From Clostridia bacterium (GTDB lineage: Bacteria > Bacillota > Clostridia > UBA1381 > UBA9506): a stretch of 64,000 nucleotides of DNA. The first letter of the stretch is position 1, and every line of letters starts with the position of its first letter. The position numbers and the translations under genes are program-made. Shown piece after piece: positions 1 to 7,285 of the stretch. The DNA lies in contig JAFYXI010000071.1 of assembly GCA_017546245.1 (NCBI GenBank), forward strand, positions 1 to 64,000. Direction: 5' to 3'. Below the pieces are notes generated by a model. That model was not told the DNA's origin. It did not search any database and saw nothing but the letters and a program-made list of their open reading frames with translations.

Positions 1-194
1 AGCTTTGGGTTACCCGAAGACGTACGCAGGTACGTCGAGAGGCGAAGTTTGTTGATAGCAAGAAAAGTTTTGTTTTTATGAAAAATCGAAAAAAATTCGA
101 TTTTTCTACCTTAAAAATCTAACTTTAACAATTATATTATTTATATTATATTTATTTTTTCTTTTCTTGCGTTCCGGAGTTTTTTAACATCCCT
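1..194. other. Non-coding stretch at window start with two inverted repeats
   Basis: No supported gene. A perfect 7-bp inverted repeat with a 4-base loop lies at 19-36 (GACGTAC / GTACGTC). A second AT-rich hairpin lies near 80-107 (AAAAATCGAA... / ...TTCGATTTTT) and may be the terminator of the acyl-CoA ligase gene that ends at 195 on the minus strand. The rest, 108-194, is AT-rich with no recognised signal. Confidence 0.4.
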
Positions 195-1829
195 TTATTT
201 GGTTGTTTCTGCCTCAACCAGTCTTGCCGCACCGTAACGCTCTCTTAAAGCATTTTTCTGAATTTTACCGGTAGCATTTCTTGGAATATCAGCAAAGATA
301 ATTTGTTTAGGTCTTTTATATCTCGGAAGTTCCATACAGAACTCACGAATTTCTTCTTCTGTTGCGGTCATACCCTCTTTAAGCTGAATTATAGCCGCTG
401 TAATTTCGCCCAGACGCTCGTCAGGAAGACCGATTACACCTACGTCGTTTATCTTTTCGTTAGAACGTAAAAAGTCCTCAATCTGAACAGGATAAATATT
501 TTCACCGCCAACGATGATAACGTCTTTTTTACGGTCAACAAGATAGATAAAGCCTTCTTCATCCTGTCTTGCTACGTCACCGGTATAGAGCCATCCGTCA
601 GGAGTTAAAACATCGCGTGTTGCCTCAGGATTTTTATAATAGCATTTCATAACGCCGTCACCCTTTAAGCACAGCTCGCCCACTCCGCCGGGTTCAACCT
701 CGTTGCCCTCGTGGTCAACAATTTTTACCTGCCAGTTATATCCGGGAACACCGATTGCACCAACCTTGTGAATGTTTTCAACACCCAAATGTACAGCACC
801 CGGTCCGATTGATTCACTAAGACCGTAGTTTGTGTCGTATTCGTGATTCGGGAATACCTCTTTCCAGCGTTTAATAAGCGACGGCGGTACAGGCTGTGCA
901 CCAATGTGCATAAGTCTCCACTGCGAAAGTCTGTAGTCAGAAAGATTTATTTCTCCGCGTTCTATTGCGTCCAAAATATCCTGCGCCCACGGTACTAAAA
1001 GCCATACTATGCTTGCCTTTTCGTCAGATACCGTCTGTAATATCCACTCAGGCTTAATACCCCTGAGAATTACTGCCTTAGAGCCTGAAATAAGCGAACC
1101 GAACCAGTGCATTTTCGCACCCGTATGGTAAAGCGGCGGTATACACAAAAATACATCATCGCGAGTTTGACTGTGATGCTTTTGCTCAACCTTACACGAT
1201 GCCACAAGCGCTCTGTGTCTGTGCAGAATAGCTTTAGGAAATCCTGTTGTACCGGATGAGAAATATATTGCTCCATCATCCTCGTCATCAATTTCAACAG
1301 GCGGGACAATTGACGAACAGTATGTAATCATTGTTTCATAGCTGTCTGCAAAAGACGGAACTTCTTTTCCGACAAAAAAGTAATGCTTGATTCGCAACTT
1401 TGGCAATACGCTTTCTAATCTTTGAGTAAATTCAGGACCGAATACCAACACCGAAACATCGGCAAGGTCTGCGCAATACTCAATTTCGTCGGCAGAAAAT
1501 CTGAAGTTGATGGGAACTGCAATTGCACCCGACTTTAAAATACCGAAGTATATCGGCAGCCAGTCGATGCAGTTCATCATTAAAATCGCAACCTTGTCAC
1601 CTTTTTTTACTCCTCTTGTTAAAAGAAGATTTGCAAAGCGGTTAGCTGCTACGTCAAATTCTTTCCACGTCAGCTCACGTCTGTATTTTTCTCCACCCGA
1701 TGATTCAATAAGGCTGTATTCGTGCCACGAAATATTTTTATCAGGCTGATTTTCAGGGTTGACCTCGACAAGACTTACCTCGTTCGGATGAAGTCTTGCG
1801 TTTCTTTCGAGAAAATCTGTAATAGGCAT
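195..1829 (-). CDS. Acyl-CoA ligase (AMP-forming, class I adenylate-forming enzyme)
   Basis: This 544-residue enzyme should activate a carboxylic acid to an acyl-adenylate and then to its CoA thioester in the cytoplasm. The sequence shows the P-loop-like motif SSGTTGFPK, the adenylate-binding YTGD motif, the hinge region around DRKKDVIIVGGENIYP, and the C-terminal catalytic lysine in NATGKI. The N-terminus has an insertion of about 30 residues before the usual LTW start of the fold. The start at 1829 is preceded by AAAGGAAG. It lies 62 bp downstream of the symporter gene on the same strand and is probably co-transcribed from the T-box leader, so the substrate may be the acid that the symporter imports. 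The substrate itself cannot be read; a fatty or aryl acid are both possible. Confidence 0.9.
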   Translation of the reverse strand: MPITDFLERNARLHPNEVSLVEVNPENQPDKNISWHEYSLIESSGGEKYRRELTWKEFDVAANRFANLLLTRGVKKGDKVAILMMNCIDWLPIYFGILKSGAIAVPINFRFSADEIEYCADLADVSVLVFGPEFTQRLESVLPKLRIKHYFFVGKEVPSFADSYETMITYCSSIVPPVEIDDEDDGAIYFSSGTTGFPKAILHRHRALVASCKVEQKHHSQTRDDVFLCIPPLYHTGAKMHWFGSLISGSKAVILRGIKPEWILQTVSDEKASIVWLLVPWAQDILDAIERGEINLSDYRLSQWRLMHIGAQPVPPSLIKRWKEVFPNHEYDTNYGLSESIGPGAVHLGVENIHKVGAIGVPGYNWQVKIVDHEGNEVEPGGVGELCLKGDGVMKCYYKNPEATRDVLTPDGWLYTGDVARQDEEGFIYLVDRKKDVIIVGGENIYPVQIEDFLRSNEKINDVGVIGLPDERLGEITAAIIQLKEGMTATEEEIREFCMELPRYKRPKQIIFADIPRNATGKIQKNALRERYGAARLVEAETTK

Positions 1830-1891
1830 AAGTTAATTCTTCCTTTCAAGATATAAGCGCAATAAAGCTTTACTGCACATTCAGTTTTTTA

Positions 1892-3427
1892 TTATTCATC
1901 ACCTAAAGCTTCTTTAGCCGAAACCAAAACCTTATTTTCGTAGCAGGTAAACATTGCATCTACCTTTTCTTTATTAAGCTTTGGTGTAAACAGGCTTACT
2001 GCCGGAACAATAATAAGTCCTGCAATCATTGCAACTGCACCGCAGTTAATCGGCGACTGTAAAACAACCGGAAAGCTCGGTCTTATAAGCATATTAAGCA
2101 CCATAATTCCTGCACCGAAAATAAAGCAAGCCCAAACAGATGCTTTAGATACCTTTTTGCTGTATAATCCAAAGAGGAACGGAGCCAGGAACGCACCGGC
2201 TAAAGCTCCCCACGAAATACCCATCATATCTGCTATGTAGCCCAGCTTATCTTTATTGATTGCAATAAATGCAGAAACCGCAACAAACACTACAATGAGT
2301 ATTCTCATAATGAGTACCTGTTTTTTCTCATCCATATTTTTAATAACGTGACCTTTTAACAAGTCAAGCGTTAAGGTTGAACTTGATGTAAGTACCAATG
2401 ACGAAAGAGTTGACATTGATGCAGAAAGCACCAAAACAATAACTACACCGATTAAAACATCGGGCAGATTTTCAAGCATTGCAGGGATAATTGCATCATA
2501 TCCGCCAACAGGCATTCCTGCTTCTGTAACTCCCAGACCTGCGATTCTTCCGAATCCGCCCAAGAAGTAACAGCCGCCTGCTACAATAACAGCAAAGATA
2601 GTAGAAATTATTGTTCCCTTTGCAATGTTTTTCTCGCTTTTAATCGCGTAGAACTTTTGAACCATCTGCGGTAGTCCCCATGTGCCAAGCGATGTTAAAA
2701 TTACAACACACGCTAAATTAAACGGGTCAGGACCGAAAAATGATGCATATGCACCCGGAATTTCGTGCTCTACCTTAGCAAGTTCGGTAAGCGAACCCAT
2801 AAATCCGCCGTGACCGTTTAACACCGCAACTATAACTGCAACGATACCGCCAAGCATTATAATTCCCTGAATAAAGTCGTTTATTGCAGTCGCCATATAT
2901 CCACCGGCTATAACGTAAATTCCGGTAAGAACTGCCATAATAATAACACAAACATTATACGAAACACCCGGAAAAGCCATTTCGAACAAACGGGATAATC
3001 CGTTGTATAAAGATGCTGTGTAAGGAATTAAGAATATGAAAACTATAAGTGATGCAACAATTTTTAAAGCGTTGCTGTCAAAACGTTTTCCAAAGTATTC
3101 GGGCATTGTTGCCGTTTTTAAGTGCTGTGTCTGAAGTCTTGTTCTTCTGCCGAGTATTACCCAAGCCAAAAGCGAACCGATAAATGCGTTGCCAAGACCA
3201 ATCCAGGTTGATGCAACACCGAATTTCCAACCAAACTGACCTGCATATCCTACAAAAATAACTGCCGAAAAGTATGATGTACCATACGCAAAAGCGGTAA
3301 GCCACGGACCAACACTTCTACCGCCCAACACAAAGCCCGAAACATCGGTCGCATGTTTTCTGCAATAGAAGCCAACACCCAACATTACTGCGAAAAAGAT
3401 TACCAACATTACAATTTTTACTGCCAT
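1892..3427 (-). CDS. Sodium:solute symporter (SSS family)
   Basis: About 511 residues with 13 or so hydrophobic segments, typical of the SSS/PutP-PanF family that imports a solute with sodium across the cytoplasmic membrane. Family-like stretches include the GGRSVGPWLTAFAYGTSYFS region near the N-terminus and the GGYMATAINDFIQG segment in the middle. The start at 3427 is chosen because AAGG lies 9 bases upstream; the in-frame ATG at 3436 abuts that ribosome binding site. It follows a T-box leader, so its expression should depend on the charging of one tRNA. The solute is not known; an amino acid or an aromatic or organic acid used by the downstream CoA ligase would fit. Confidence 0.88.
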   Translation of the reverse strand: MAVKIVMLVIFFAVMLGVGFYCRKHATDVSGFVLGGRSVGPWLTAFAYGTSYFSAVIFVGYAGQFGWKFGVASTWIGLGNAFIGSLLAWVILGRRTRLQTQHLKTATMPEYFGKRFDSNALKIVASLIVFIFLIPYTASLYNGLSRLFEMAFPGVSYNVCVIIMAVLTGIYVIAGGYMATAINDFIQGIIMLGGIVAVIVAVLNGHGGFMGSLTELAKVEHEIPGAYASFFGPDPFNLACVVILTSLGTWGLPQMVQKFYAIKSEKNIAKGTIISTIFAVIVAGGCYFLGGFGRIAGLGVTEAGMPVGGYDAIIPAMLENLPDVLIGVVIVLVLSASMSTLSSLVLTSSSTLTLDLLKGHVIKNMDEKKQVLIMRILIVVFVAVSAFIAINKDKLGYIADMMGISWGALAGAFLAPFLFGLYSKKVSKASVWACFIFGAGIMVLNMLIRPSFPVVLQSPINCGAVAMIAGLIIVPAVSLFTPKLNKEKVDAMFTCYENKVLVSAKEALGDE

Positions 3428-3483
3428 TTTAACCATCCTTCCATTTAATAATTTTTTGTCGATTCAGAAGACGGAAGGCAATA

Positions 3484-3516
3484 AAAAAGCCGTCCTCTAA
3501 ATAAATCAGAGGACGG
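3484..3516 (-). terminator. T-box terminator hairpin
   Basis: Read on the minus strand, a perfect 9-bp stem CCGTCCTCT/AGAGGACGG with a 9-base loop is followed by a run of T. It directly follows the T-box sequence, and its 5' arm overlaps the segment that would pair in the antiterminator. Confidence 0.85.
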
Positions 3517-3762
3517 AAAAAATCCGTGTTACCACCTCAGTTTACAAGCTCCTCACGGAGACCTGCCTCGACAAGTAGCATAAGATACTGAAACTCTTAT
3601 AGTACTCTGCGCTGTTACGGGCACACCCGTCAAAGGTTACTGTTATTTCTCCTTTGCAGCTCCCGGACTGTATTCGGACTATTTCAAGACCCCGGCTCGC
3701 ACCACCCGCCGTTTCTCTGTGCTCCATTCATAGCCTTACTTGTTTCCGTTCCTAGCCTTTAC
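3484..3762 (-). promoter_or_regulatory. T-box leader (tRNA-sensing riboswitch)
   Basis: The minus strand between promoter and symporter has the features of a T-box leader: a Stem I region with an AGAGA element and a GGTGGTGCGAGCC distal-loop-like segment (about 3725-3690), the T-box core AGGTGGTAACACGG at 3536-3523, and then an intrinsic terminator. A candidate specifier is UAC (tyrosine) in the context CCGAAUACAGUCC around 3675; this register is a guess because the AUA in the nearby GAAAUAG could also be argued. The established mechanism is that uncharged cognate tRNA stabilises the antiterminator and allows transcription of the genes downstream. The controlled genes are the symporter and probably the CoA ligase. 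Confidence 0.85.
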
Positions 3763-3767
3763 AAGAC

Positions 3768-3796
3768 ATTCTAACACACCAAATTTAATTTGTCAA
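3768..3796 (-). promoter_or_regulatory. Sigma-A-type promoter of the T-box operon
   Basis: On the minus strand TTGACA (3796-3791), a 17-bp spacer and TAGAAT (3773-3768) give a near-consensus promoter just ahead of the T-box leader. The prophage lies only 12-25 bp upstream of the -35 box, so the promoter itself is intact. Confidence 0.8.
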
Positions 3797-3807
3797 TACG
3801 TTTTTTG

Positions 3808-3827
3808 TCGATAGATGTAAAATTTAA
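3808..3827. repeat. Left flanking direct repeat of the prophage (attL or target duplication)
   Basis: The 20-bp sequence tcgatagatgtaaaatttaa is repeated exactly at 35630-35649. Identity stops at 3807 (G versus A) and 3828 (A versus T). The copies flank all phage genes, so they mark the insertion. If the element proper starts at 3822, the target duplication is 13 bp (3809-3821); if insertion was site-specific, the whole 20 bp is the core. Confidence 0.85.
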
Positions 3828-3849
3828 ATTGTATAATTAAATGCGAAAA
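3822..3849 (+). repeat. Left terminal inverted repeat
   Basis: Matches the reverse complement of 35603-35630 at 21 of 28 positions. Both outer tips read ATnTAAAT and both inner halves read TAAATGCGAAAA. A TATAAT hexamer (3832-3837) lies inside it, facing the phage. Bases 3840-3849 also form the left arm of the hairpin at 3840-3872. Confidence 0.75.
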
Positions 3850-3880
3850 GATTTTACACGTCTTTTCGCATTATTTTTTT
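3840..3880 (+). terminator. Intrinsic terminator at the left end of the prophage
   Basis: A perfect 12-bp stem (AATGCGAAAAGA at 3840-3851, TCTTTTCGCATT at 3861-3872) with a 9-base loop is followed by ATTTTTTT. It would stop transcription entering from the left flank, and perhaps attenuate transcription from a junction promoter. Its arms repeat the inner motif of the inverted repeats, so it is also a second possible transposase-binding site in opposite orientation. Confidence 0.8.
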
Positions 3881-3905
3881 ATATTTTTTGGAGGTGTGAA
3901 ACACA

Positions 3906-4172
3906 ATGGCAAGAAAAAAATACAAGCTTTTAACCTATGAGGACAGAAAGAAGCTTGAAGAAATGTACTTGAACAACGAACGCCCTTCGGACATCGCCGA
4001 CAAATTGGGCGTTCACACGGCTACAATTTACAAAGAATTGCAGCGCGGCGACACGGGAACGCTTGACAAGAACTTGCGTTCCGAATATAGCGCCGAACTT
4101 GCACAGCGCAAAACAACCGAAAGTTTAAAGAACCGCGGCCGCAACCTTGAAGAAGCGGCAGCCAATGCGTAA
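3906..4172 (+). CDS. Small HTH protein related to the IS30 transposase DNA-binding domain
   Basis: An 88-residue basic protein that is almost entirely one helix-turn-helix domain (HTH_38 type) of the kind at the N-terminus of IS30 transposases. It aligns over most of its length with the first 80 residues of the phage's own transposase at 34540: compare LTYEDRKKLEEMY...DIADKLGVHTATIYKELQRG with FTRDDRLKLEAYI...EIAGLLHKHISSIYREIGRG. It has no catalytic domain. RBS GGAGGTG lies 9 bases before the ATG. As the first gene inside the left end it is well placed to bind the ends or the early promoter. A regulator or repressor role is inferred by analogy with phage Mu, whose repressor shares a DNA-binding domain with its transposase. 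Confidence 0.75.
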   Translation: MARKKYKLLTYEDRKKLEEMYLNNERPSDIADKLGVHTATIYKELQRGDTGTLDKNLRSEYSAELAQRKTTESLKNRGRNLEEAAANA

Positions 4173-4183
4173 GGGGTGATATT

Positions 4184-4285
4184 GTGAAAAAGCTTCCTTG
4201 TGGCTTGTCGCAAAAGCTTCCGCGCTTCTGCAAAGGCCGAAAATGCATAGATTGCCCGTTGAATAATGCAAATAGAAAGGATTGA
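4184..4285 (+). CDS. Small four-cysteine protein
   Basis: A 33-residue basic ORF starting with GTG after a strong AAGGGGTG site. It has four cysteines (residues 6, 16, 21, 24), the last two pairs as CIDC, which suggests a small zinc-binding knuckle. It fills the gap between the HTH gene and the next ORF in the same direction. Its function is unknown. Confidence is limited by its size. Confidence 0.5.
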   Translation: MKKLPCGLSQKLPRFCKGRKCIDCPLNNANRKD

Positions 4286-4292
4286 TTTTCTA

Positions 4293-4598
4293 ATGGTAAG
4301 CAAATATCTTTCGGACAAAAAAGAACTTCCCGCAATAGTTATTCCGCTTTCGGTAGCGGGGCAAGTAAAAAAACAAACCCTTGAAGACTACACACAAAAA
4401 GCAAACCTTGTTACAAAGGAATTAAGCGACCTTCTTAAAAAAATAGACAAAGAAATTATCGGCGCTTCCTATGTGGTTACGGATTGCAGAACTGAATTTG
4501 TACGCGTTCACTACAAGGGCGGCAGCTACTACGACAAAAATGTTACGGGCTGCAGCTTGGGTGTTATTGCGATAGATGTTATTGAAAGAATTATTTAG
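4293..4598 (+). CDS. Hypothetical phage early protein
   Basis: About 101 residues from the ATG at 4293, with AAAGGA 12 bases upstream; an alternative ATG at 4266 has no ribosome binding site. A helical middle (residues ~25-55) is followed by a compact segment rich in beta-branched residues containing CRTEFVRVHYKGGSYYDKNVTG. I do not recognise the family. It is in the rightward early operon, 14 bp before the next gene, so a role in early phage functions is likely but unspecified. Confidence 0.65.
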   Translation: MVSKYLSDKKELPAIVIPLSVAGQVKKQTLEDYTQKANLVTKELSDLLKKIDKEIIGASYVVTDCRTEFVRVHYKGGSYYDKNVTGCSLGVIAIDVIERII

Positions 4599-4612
4599 GA
4601 GGAGCGCAGACG

Positions 4613-5008
4613 ATGAACAAAGAACGCTACATTATTAACGAATGCGAAATAGAACTTCTTGAACGCTTCGAAGGCACAACGGCACAGAAGAAAGACCCGT
4701 ACAGATACGACAGTTTCGATAAAACTACCCTTGCCGCGTTTTGTCATATGAAAGACCGCAGCAATGATATTTTCTTCAAGAGGTATCAAGCCGCGCGGGA
4801 GGTTATCGACCTTATCGCAAAACAAGTGGGGATTGACCCGGAAAACACGGGCTTTTGGCTCTACGCCCCCGACCTTGACGGCACAACCGCTATTGTTAGA
4901 CGTATGCAAGATTGGTTCAGCCGCAGCGGTGAGAAGGCGCAACTAAAAAGGCGGCTTCAAGAATTGGAACAAGAAAATCTACTTTTACGCTCACTAATTC
5001 AAAAATAG
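4613..5008 (+). CDS. Hypothetical phage early protein with C-terminal coiled coil
   Basis: 131 residues, charged and mostly helical. The last 25 residues (about 107-131) carry a leucine heptad pattern (LKRRLQELEQENLLLRSLI) that should form a short coiled coil, so the protein probably oligomerises. No domain family is recognised. RBS GGAGG lies before the ATG, and the gene is spaced 14 and 12 bp from its neighbours in an apparent early operon. Confidence 0.7.
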   Translation: MNKERYIINECEIELLERFEGTTAQKKDPYRYDSFDKTTLAAFCHMKDRSNDIFFKRYQAAREVIDLIAKQVGIDPENTGFWLYAPDLDGTTAIVRRMQDWFSRSGEKAQLKRRLQELEQENLLLRSLIQK

Positions 5009-5020
5009 GAGGAATAAAAA

Positions 5021-5470
5021 ATGTTATCAATTAAAAATCAAAAGTACATATTTGAAAGGCTGCTGAAAGGCAATACCGTTTCTTATGAAAAGTTAGACGA
5101 CAAACGCTTCGTATTTACCGACGGCGTAAGGCTGTTTATTTTCTCGGAAGAACAAATCAAATTTGATATTACCAAATGCGCCCCGTCGGATAAATTAAAG
5201 AATGTTTTAAGGGACGCTTTGAACGGCCGCGAATTAAGACCGACCGAAGAAATAAGAGCGGACGAACGCAAAAGCAAATCTTATAGACGCTTACTTTCCC
5301 CCGACGGCGTATGTTCTATATGGATTGAAGACGAATTCGTCAAAGATTACAAAACTTGCTTATTTATCGGCGAAGGCCGCAAAAAGCACGTTTGCGTATT
5401 AGACGATTACGGCGACTTACTCGCGGCAATTATGCCTTGCGACATCGACAGAGAGGACGGCGACGAATGA
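5021..5470 (+). CDS. Hypothetical phage early protein
   Basis: 149 residues, acidic C-terminus, no membrane segment, no family recognised. AGGAGG precedes the ATG. The stop overlaps the next start as ATGA (5467-5470), which indicates translational coupling within the early operon. Confidence 0.7.
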   Translation: MLSIKNQKYIFERLLKGNTVSYEKLDDKRFVFTDGVRLFIFSEEQIKFDITKCAPSDKLKNVLRDALNGRELRPTEEIRADERKSKSYRRLLSPDGVCSIWIEDEFVKDYKTCLFIGEGRKKHVCVLDDYGDLLAAIMPCDIDREDGDE

Positions 5471-5814
5471 TGTTTAAAACATATCCCGGAAGCAAAATCA
5501 AAAGAATATTTGAAAAGGAACTTGAAGAACTGAACACAGAACACGAAATTTTACAAGTGGAACATATCCCCGAAGCGATACGCGAAAATTACGCTTGTTT
5601 AGTTGAGTATATACCCCGAAATGAATACAAAATCGAAACGGACTACAAAAAACTTGAAAAAGATTACAATGCGCTGTTATCACATCATAACAAATTATGC
5701 GACGCGCTTTACACTTCTTTGGTTTACGATGAAGACGGCAACCCAACCGCCGCAATAGCAGACGAAGCCAAATTAAATGAAGCGATAGACCTTGCAGCGG
5801 ATTTCTTCGGTTAA
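5467..5814 (+). CDS. Hypothetical phage early protein, helical
   Basis: About 115 residues, starting at the ATG that overlaps the upstream stop as ATGA. The open frame reaches further left (5356), but that upstream part is an arginine-rich shadow of the preceding gene. The central part (residues ~55-75) is strongly helical with a KKLEKDYNALLSHHNKL stretch; the C-terminus is acidic. No family is recognised. Confidence 0.65.
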   Translation: MMFKTYPGSKIKRIFEKELEELNTEHEILQVEHIPEAIRENYACLVEYIPRNEYKIETDYKKLEKDYNALLSHHNKLCDALYTSLVYDEDGNPTAAIADEAKLNEAIDLAADFFG

Positions 5815-5826
5815 GCAGGGGGCGTT

Positions 5827-5955
5827 ATGGGAATTCTTTGTCATAATTACAAATGCGACCATATAAGCAAAAGGAAAACGAAATGGCAAACAAAAGACGG
5901 GAAGCCGCTTTATAGATGTACGCTTCAAGAAACAATTATAAGCGATTGCCAATAA
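5827..5955 (+). CDS. Small cysteine-containing phage protein
   Basis: A 42-residue ORF with RBS GGGGG and ATG at 5827. Four cysteines (5, 10, 28, 41) and several histidine and lysine residues suggest a small zinc-stabilised fold. No known family is recognised. It fills the gap between two better-supported early genes in the same direction. Confidence 0.5.
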   Translation: MGILCHNYKCDHISKRKTKWQTKDGKPLYRCTLQETIISDCQ

Positions 5956-6008
5956 TTCAATTTGTGTTAATTGCACAGTAGAAAAACACTTCGCGGAGGA
6001 ATGAGAAA

Positions 6009-6221
6009 ATAACAACAGAAGAAGCAATCGCAGCTTTTAAAGCGCAAGTCCCGGTCGTTTCCCGAAATGTCGGTTTTGATATTGAATATTTGAAAATATC
6101 GGCCCTTATATATCGGCTTAACGACGAAGGCAAAATGCAACTTACGCTTGAACTATTAGACAAATGCAAACACAGCGTAACAATTACAACCCCTTCAATG
6201 GTTAAATTAAAGGAGGATTGA
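6009..6221 (+). CDS. Small phage protein with an apparent ATA start codon
   Basis: A 70-residue coding frame begins after the ribosome binding site GGAGGA (5995-6000), but the codon at the right spacing (8 bases) is ATA at 6009. The ATG abutting the site (6001) hits a stop after three codons. The product (start MTTEEAIAAFKAQVPVV if ATA initiates) resembles, from memory, a widespread family of short Firmicutes phage proteins that begin with a similar EEAIAAFK sequence and contain an ISALIYR-like and an LLDK-like segment. Function unknown. Either ATA is used as a start or the start codon was mutated from ATG. Confidence 0.6.
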   Translation: MTTEEAIAAFKAQVPVVSRNVGFDIEYLKISALIYRLNDEGKMQLTLELLDKCKHSVTITTPSMVKLKED

Positions 6222-6224
6222 CAA

Positions 6225-6503
6225 ATGGAAAAAGAAAATATCCGGCGTTTTCTTCGTGATGAAGCGGAATTAACGGGCGTTCTGTTTGACGCATACCGCG
6301 AAAGTGAACGCGGCGAAGTATGCGTAACGCAAATCAATGCGCGGCGCGCAAAGATATTCAAGGATATGTGCATAAATTTTCTAAATAAAAACGGAATAAA
6401 AGATTTCGCGATAACAAAAGACGGAATTCAATTCTACGGCCATTATAAAATTACATTTCGTTCGGAAAATGCTAATCTTAACGGCTACTACAAAATTTTA
6501 TGA
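6225..6503 (+). CDS. Hypothetical phage early protein
   Basis: 92 residues, ATG at 6225 preceded by GGAGG. Mixed charged helical N-terminus, then a segment FAITKDGIQFYGHYKITF that looks like beta-strand. No recognised domain. It is 3 bp after the ATA-start gene and 14 bp before the next gene. Confidence 0.65.
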   Translation: MEKENIRRFLRDEAELTGVLFDAYRESERGEVCVTQINARRAKIFKDMCINFLNKNGIKDFAITKDGIQFYGHYKITFRSENANLNGYYKIL

Positions 6504-6517
6504 AAGGATTTTGAACA

Positions 6518-6859
6518 ATGGATAAGAACGTACATTCATATTTTAAAGGTTTTACAGACGGAGCGGCACAGAGAGCGGCAGAAATGCCCGCAGAAAGAAA
6601 AAGCATTACAAATGTTTCCTTATATATAAAGGAAGAAAACAAAGACCACGAACGCCAAATGCGCCGTGAAGCGAAATTACGCGCGCGTGCGGGTTGGACT
6701 TTCCTTGCGGGCCTTTGTTGGGGTTTAACGCCTTATTTCTTCCATATAGCACACGCGGCCCGCGGAAGTAATGTTCCGGGCGGCGAAATCGTAATCCCCC
6801 TTATTCCCTTCTTTTGTGCCTTATTACATAGTGCAGAAAATAAAAGAACAAAAAAATAA
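6518..6859 (+). CDS. Small membrane-associated phage protein
   Basis: 113 residues. The first 55 are charged and soluble; residues ~60-77 (WTFLAGLCWGLTPYFFHIA) and ~88-103 (GEIVIPLIPFFCALLH) are hydrophobic and could span the membrane twice as a hairpin. No known family. It is the last gene before the 426-bp non-coding region and probably ends the first early operon. Confidence 0.6.
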   Translation: MDKNVHSYFKGFTDGAAQRAAEMPAERKSITNVSLYIKEENKDHERQMRREAKLRARAGWTFLAGLCWGLTPYFFHIAHAARGSNVPGGEIVIPLIPFFCALLHSAENKRTKK

Positions 6860-7285
6860 CTGCTTCCGCAGGAAACGAAAACAGTTAAACAATACAACGG
6901 CTTTTCGCCGTCGCTTATCAACATATTTATTATATCACGGCAGCGGCGAAAAGTCAATAACAAATACACACGGCCGCGGGCTGTTTTCGGCCTTGTATTT
7001 GATATTATCTTATCAACCACAAAGGAATACCAAAAGAGAATAAAGACCCCCGAAGCCCTACCCGAAAAAGAAAAAAGAAAAAATATTATTTTTTATATAT
7101 GGGAAAATGACGGATAGAAAGGGGGTGCGCCGTTGGGGTGTGGTAAGGGTGTGTAAACTCAAAGAGTTTTCCACGCTTTCCATATCCCAACAAGCAGGGG
7201 GAAGGAAAGGTGTCATTTTCCTTTACTTTTTGCTTTCCTTCCCCCTTCTCTTGGGTTATTGACTTTTTGAAAGTTAGGTGAAACA
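6860..7285. other. Hairpin-rich non-coding region before the Rep gene, candidate replication origin
   Basis: No gene is supported in this 426-bp stretch. It contains two perfect long inverted repeats: 6901-6910 with 6944-6953 (CTTTTCGCCG arms) and 7197-7209 with 7233-7245 (GGGGGAAGGAAAG arms, 23-base loop). A smaller hairpin lies at about 7156-7168. The position directly upstream of an HUH Rep gene makes it a candidate nick site (double-strand origin), though HUH Reps can also nick inside their own gene. The second hairpin could alternatively be a terminator or attenuator, although it is not followed by a T run. Confidence 0.5.

Noticed and set aside
3542-3727. 61-residue ORF on the minus strand
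   Set aside because: It lies wholly inside the T-box leader; the DNA is explained by the RNA structure.
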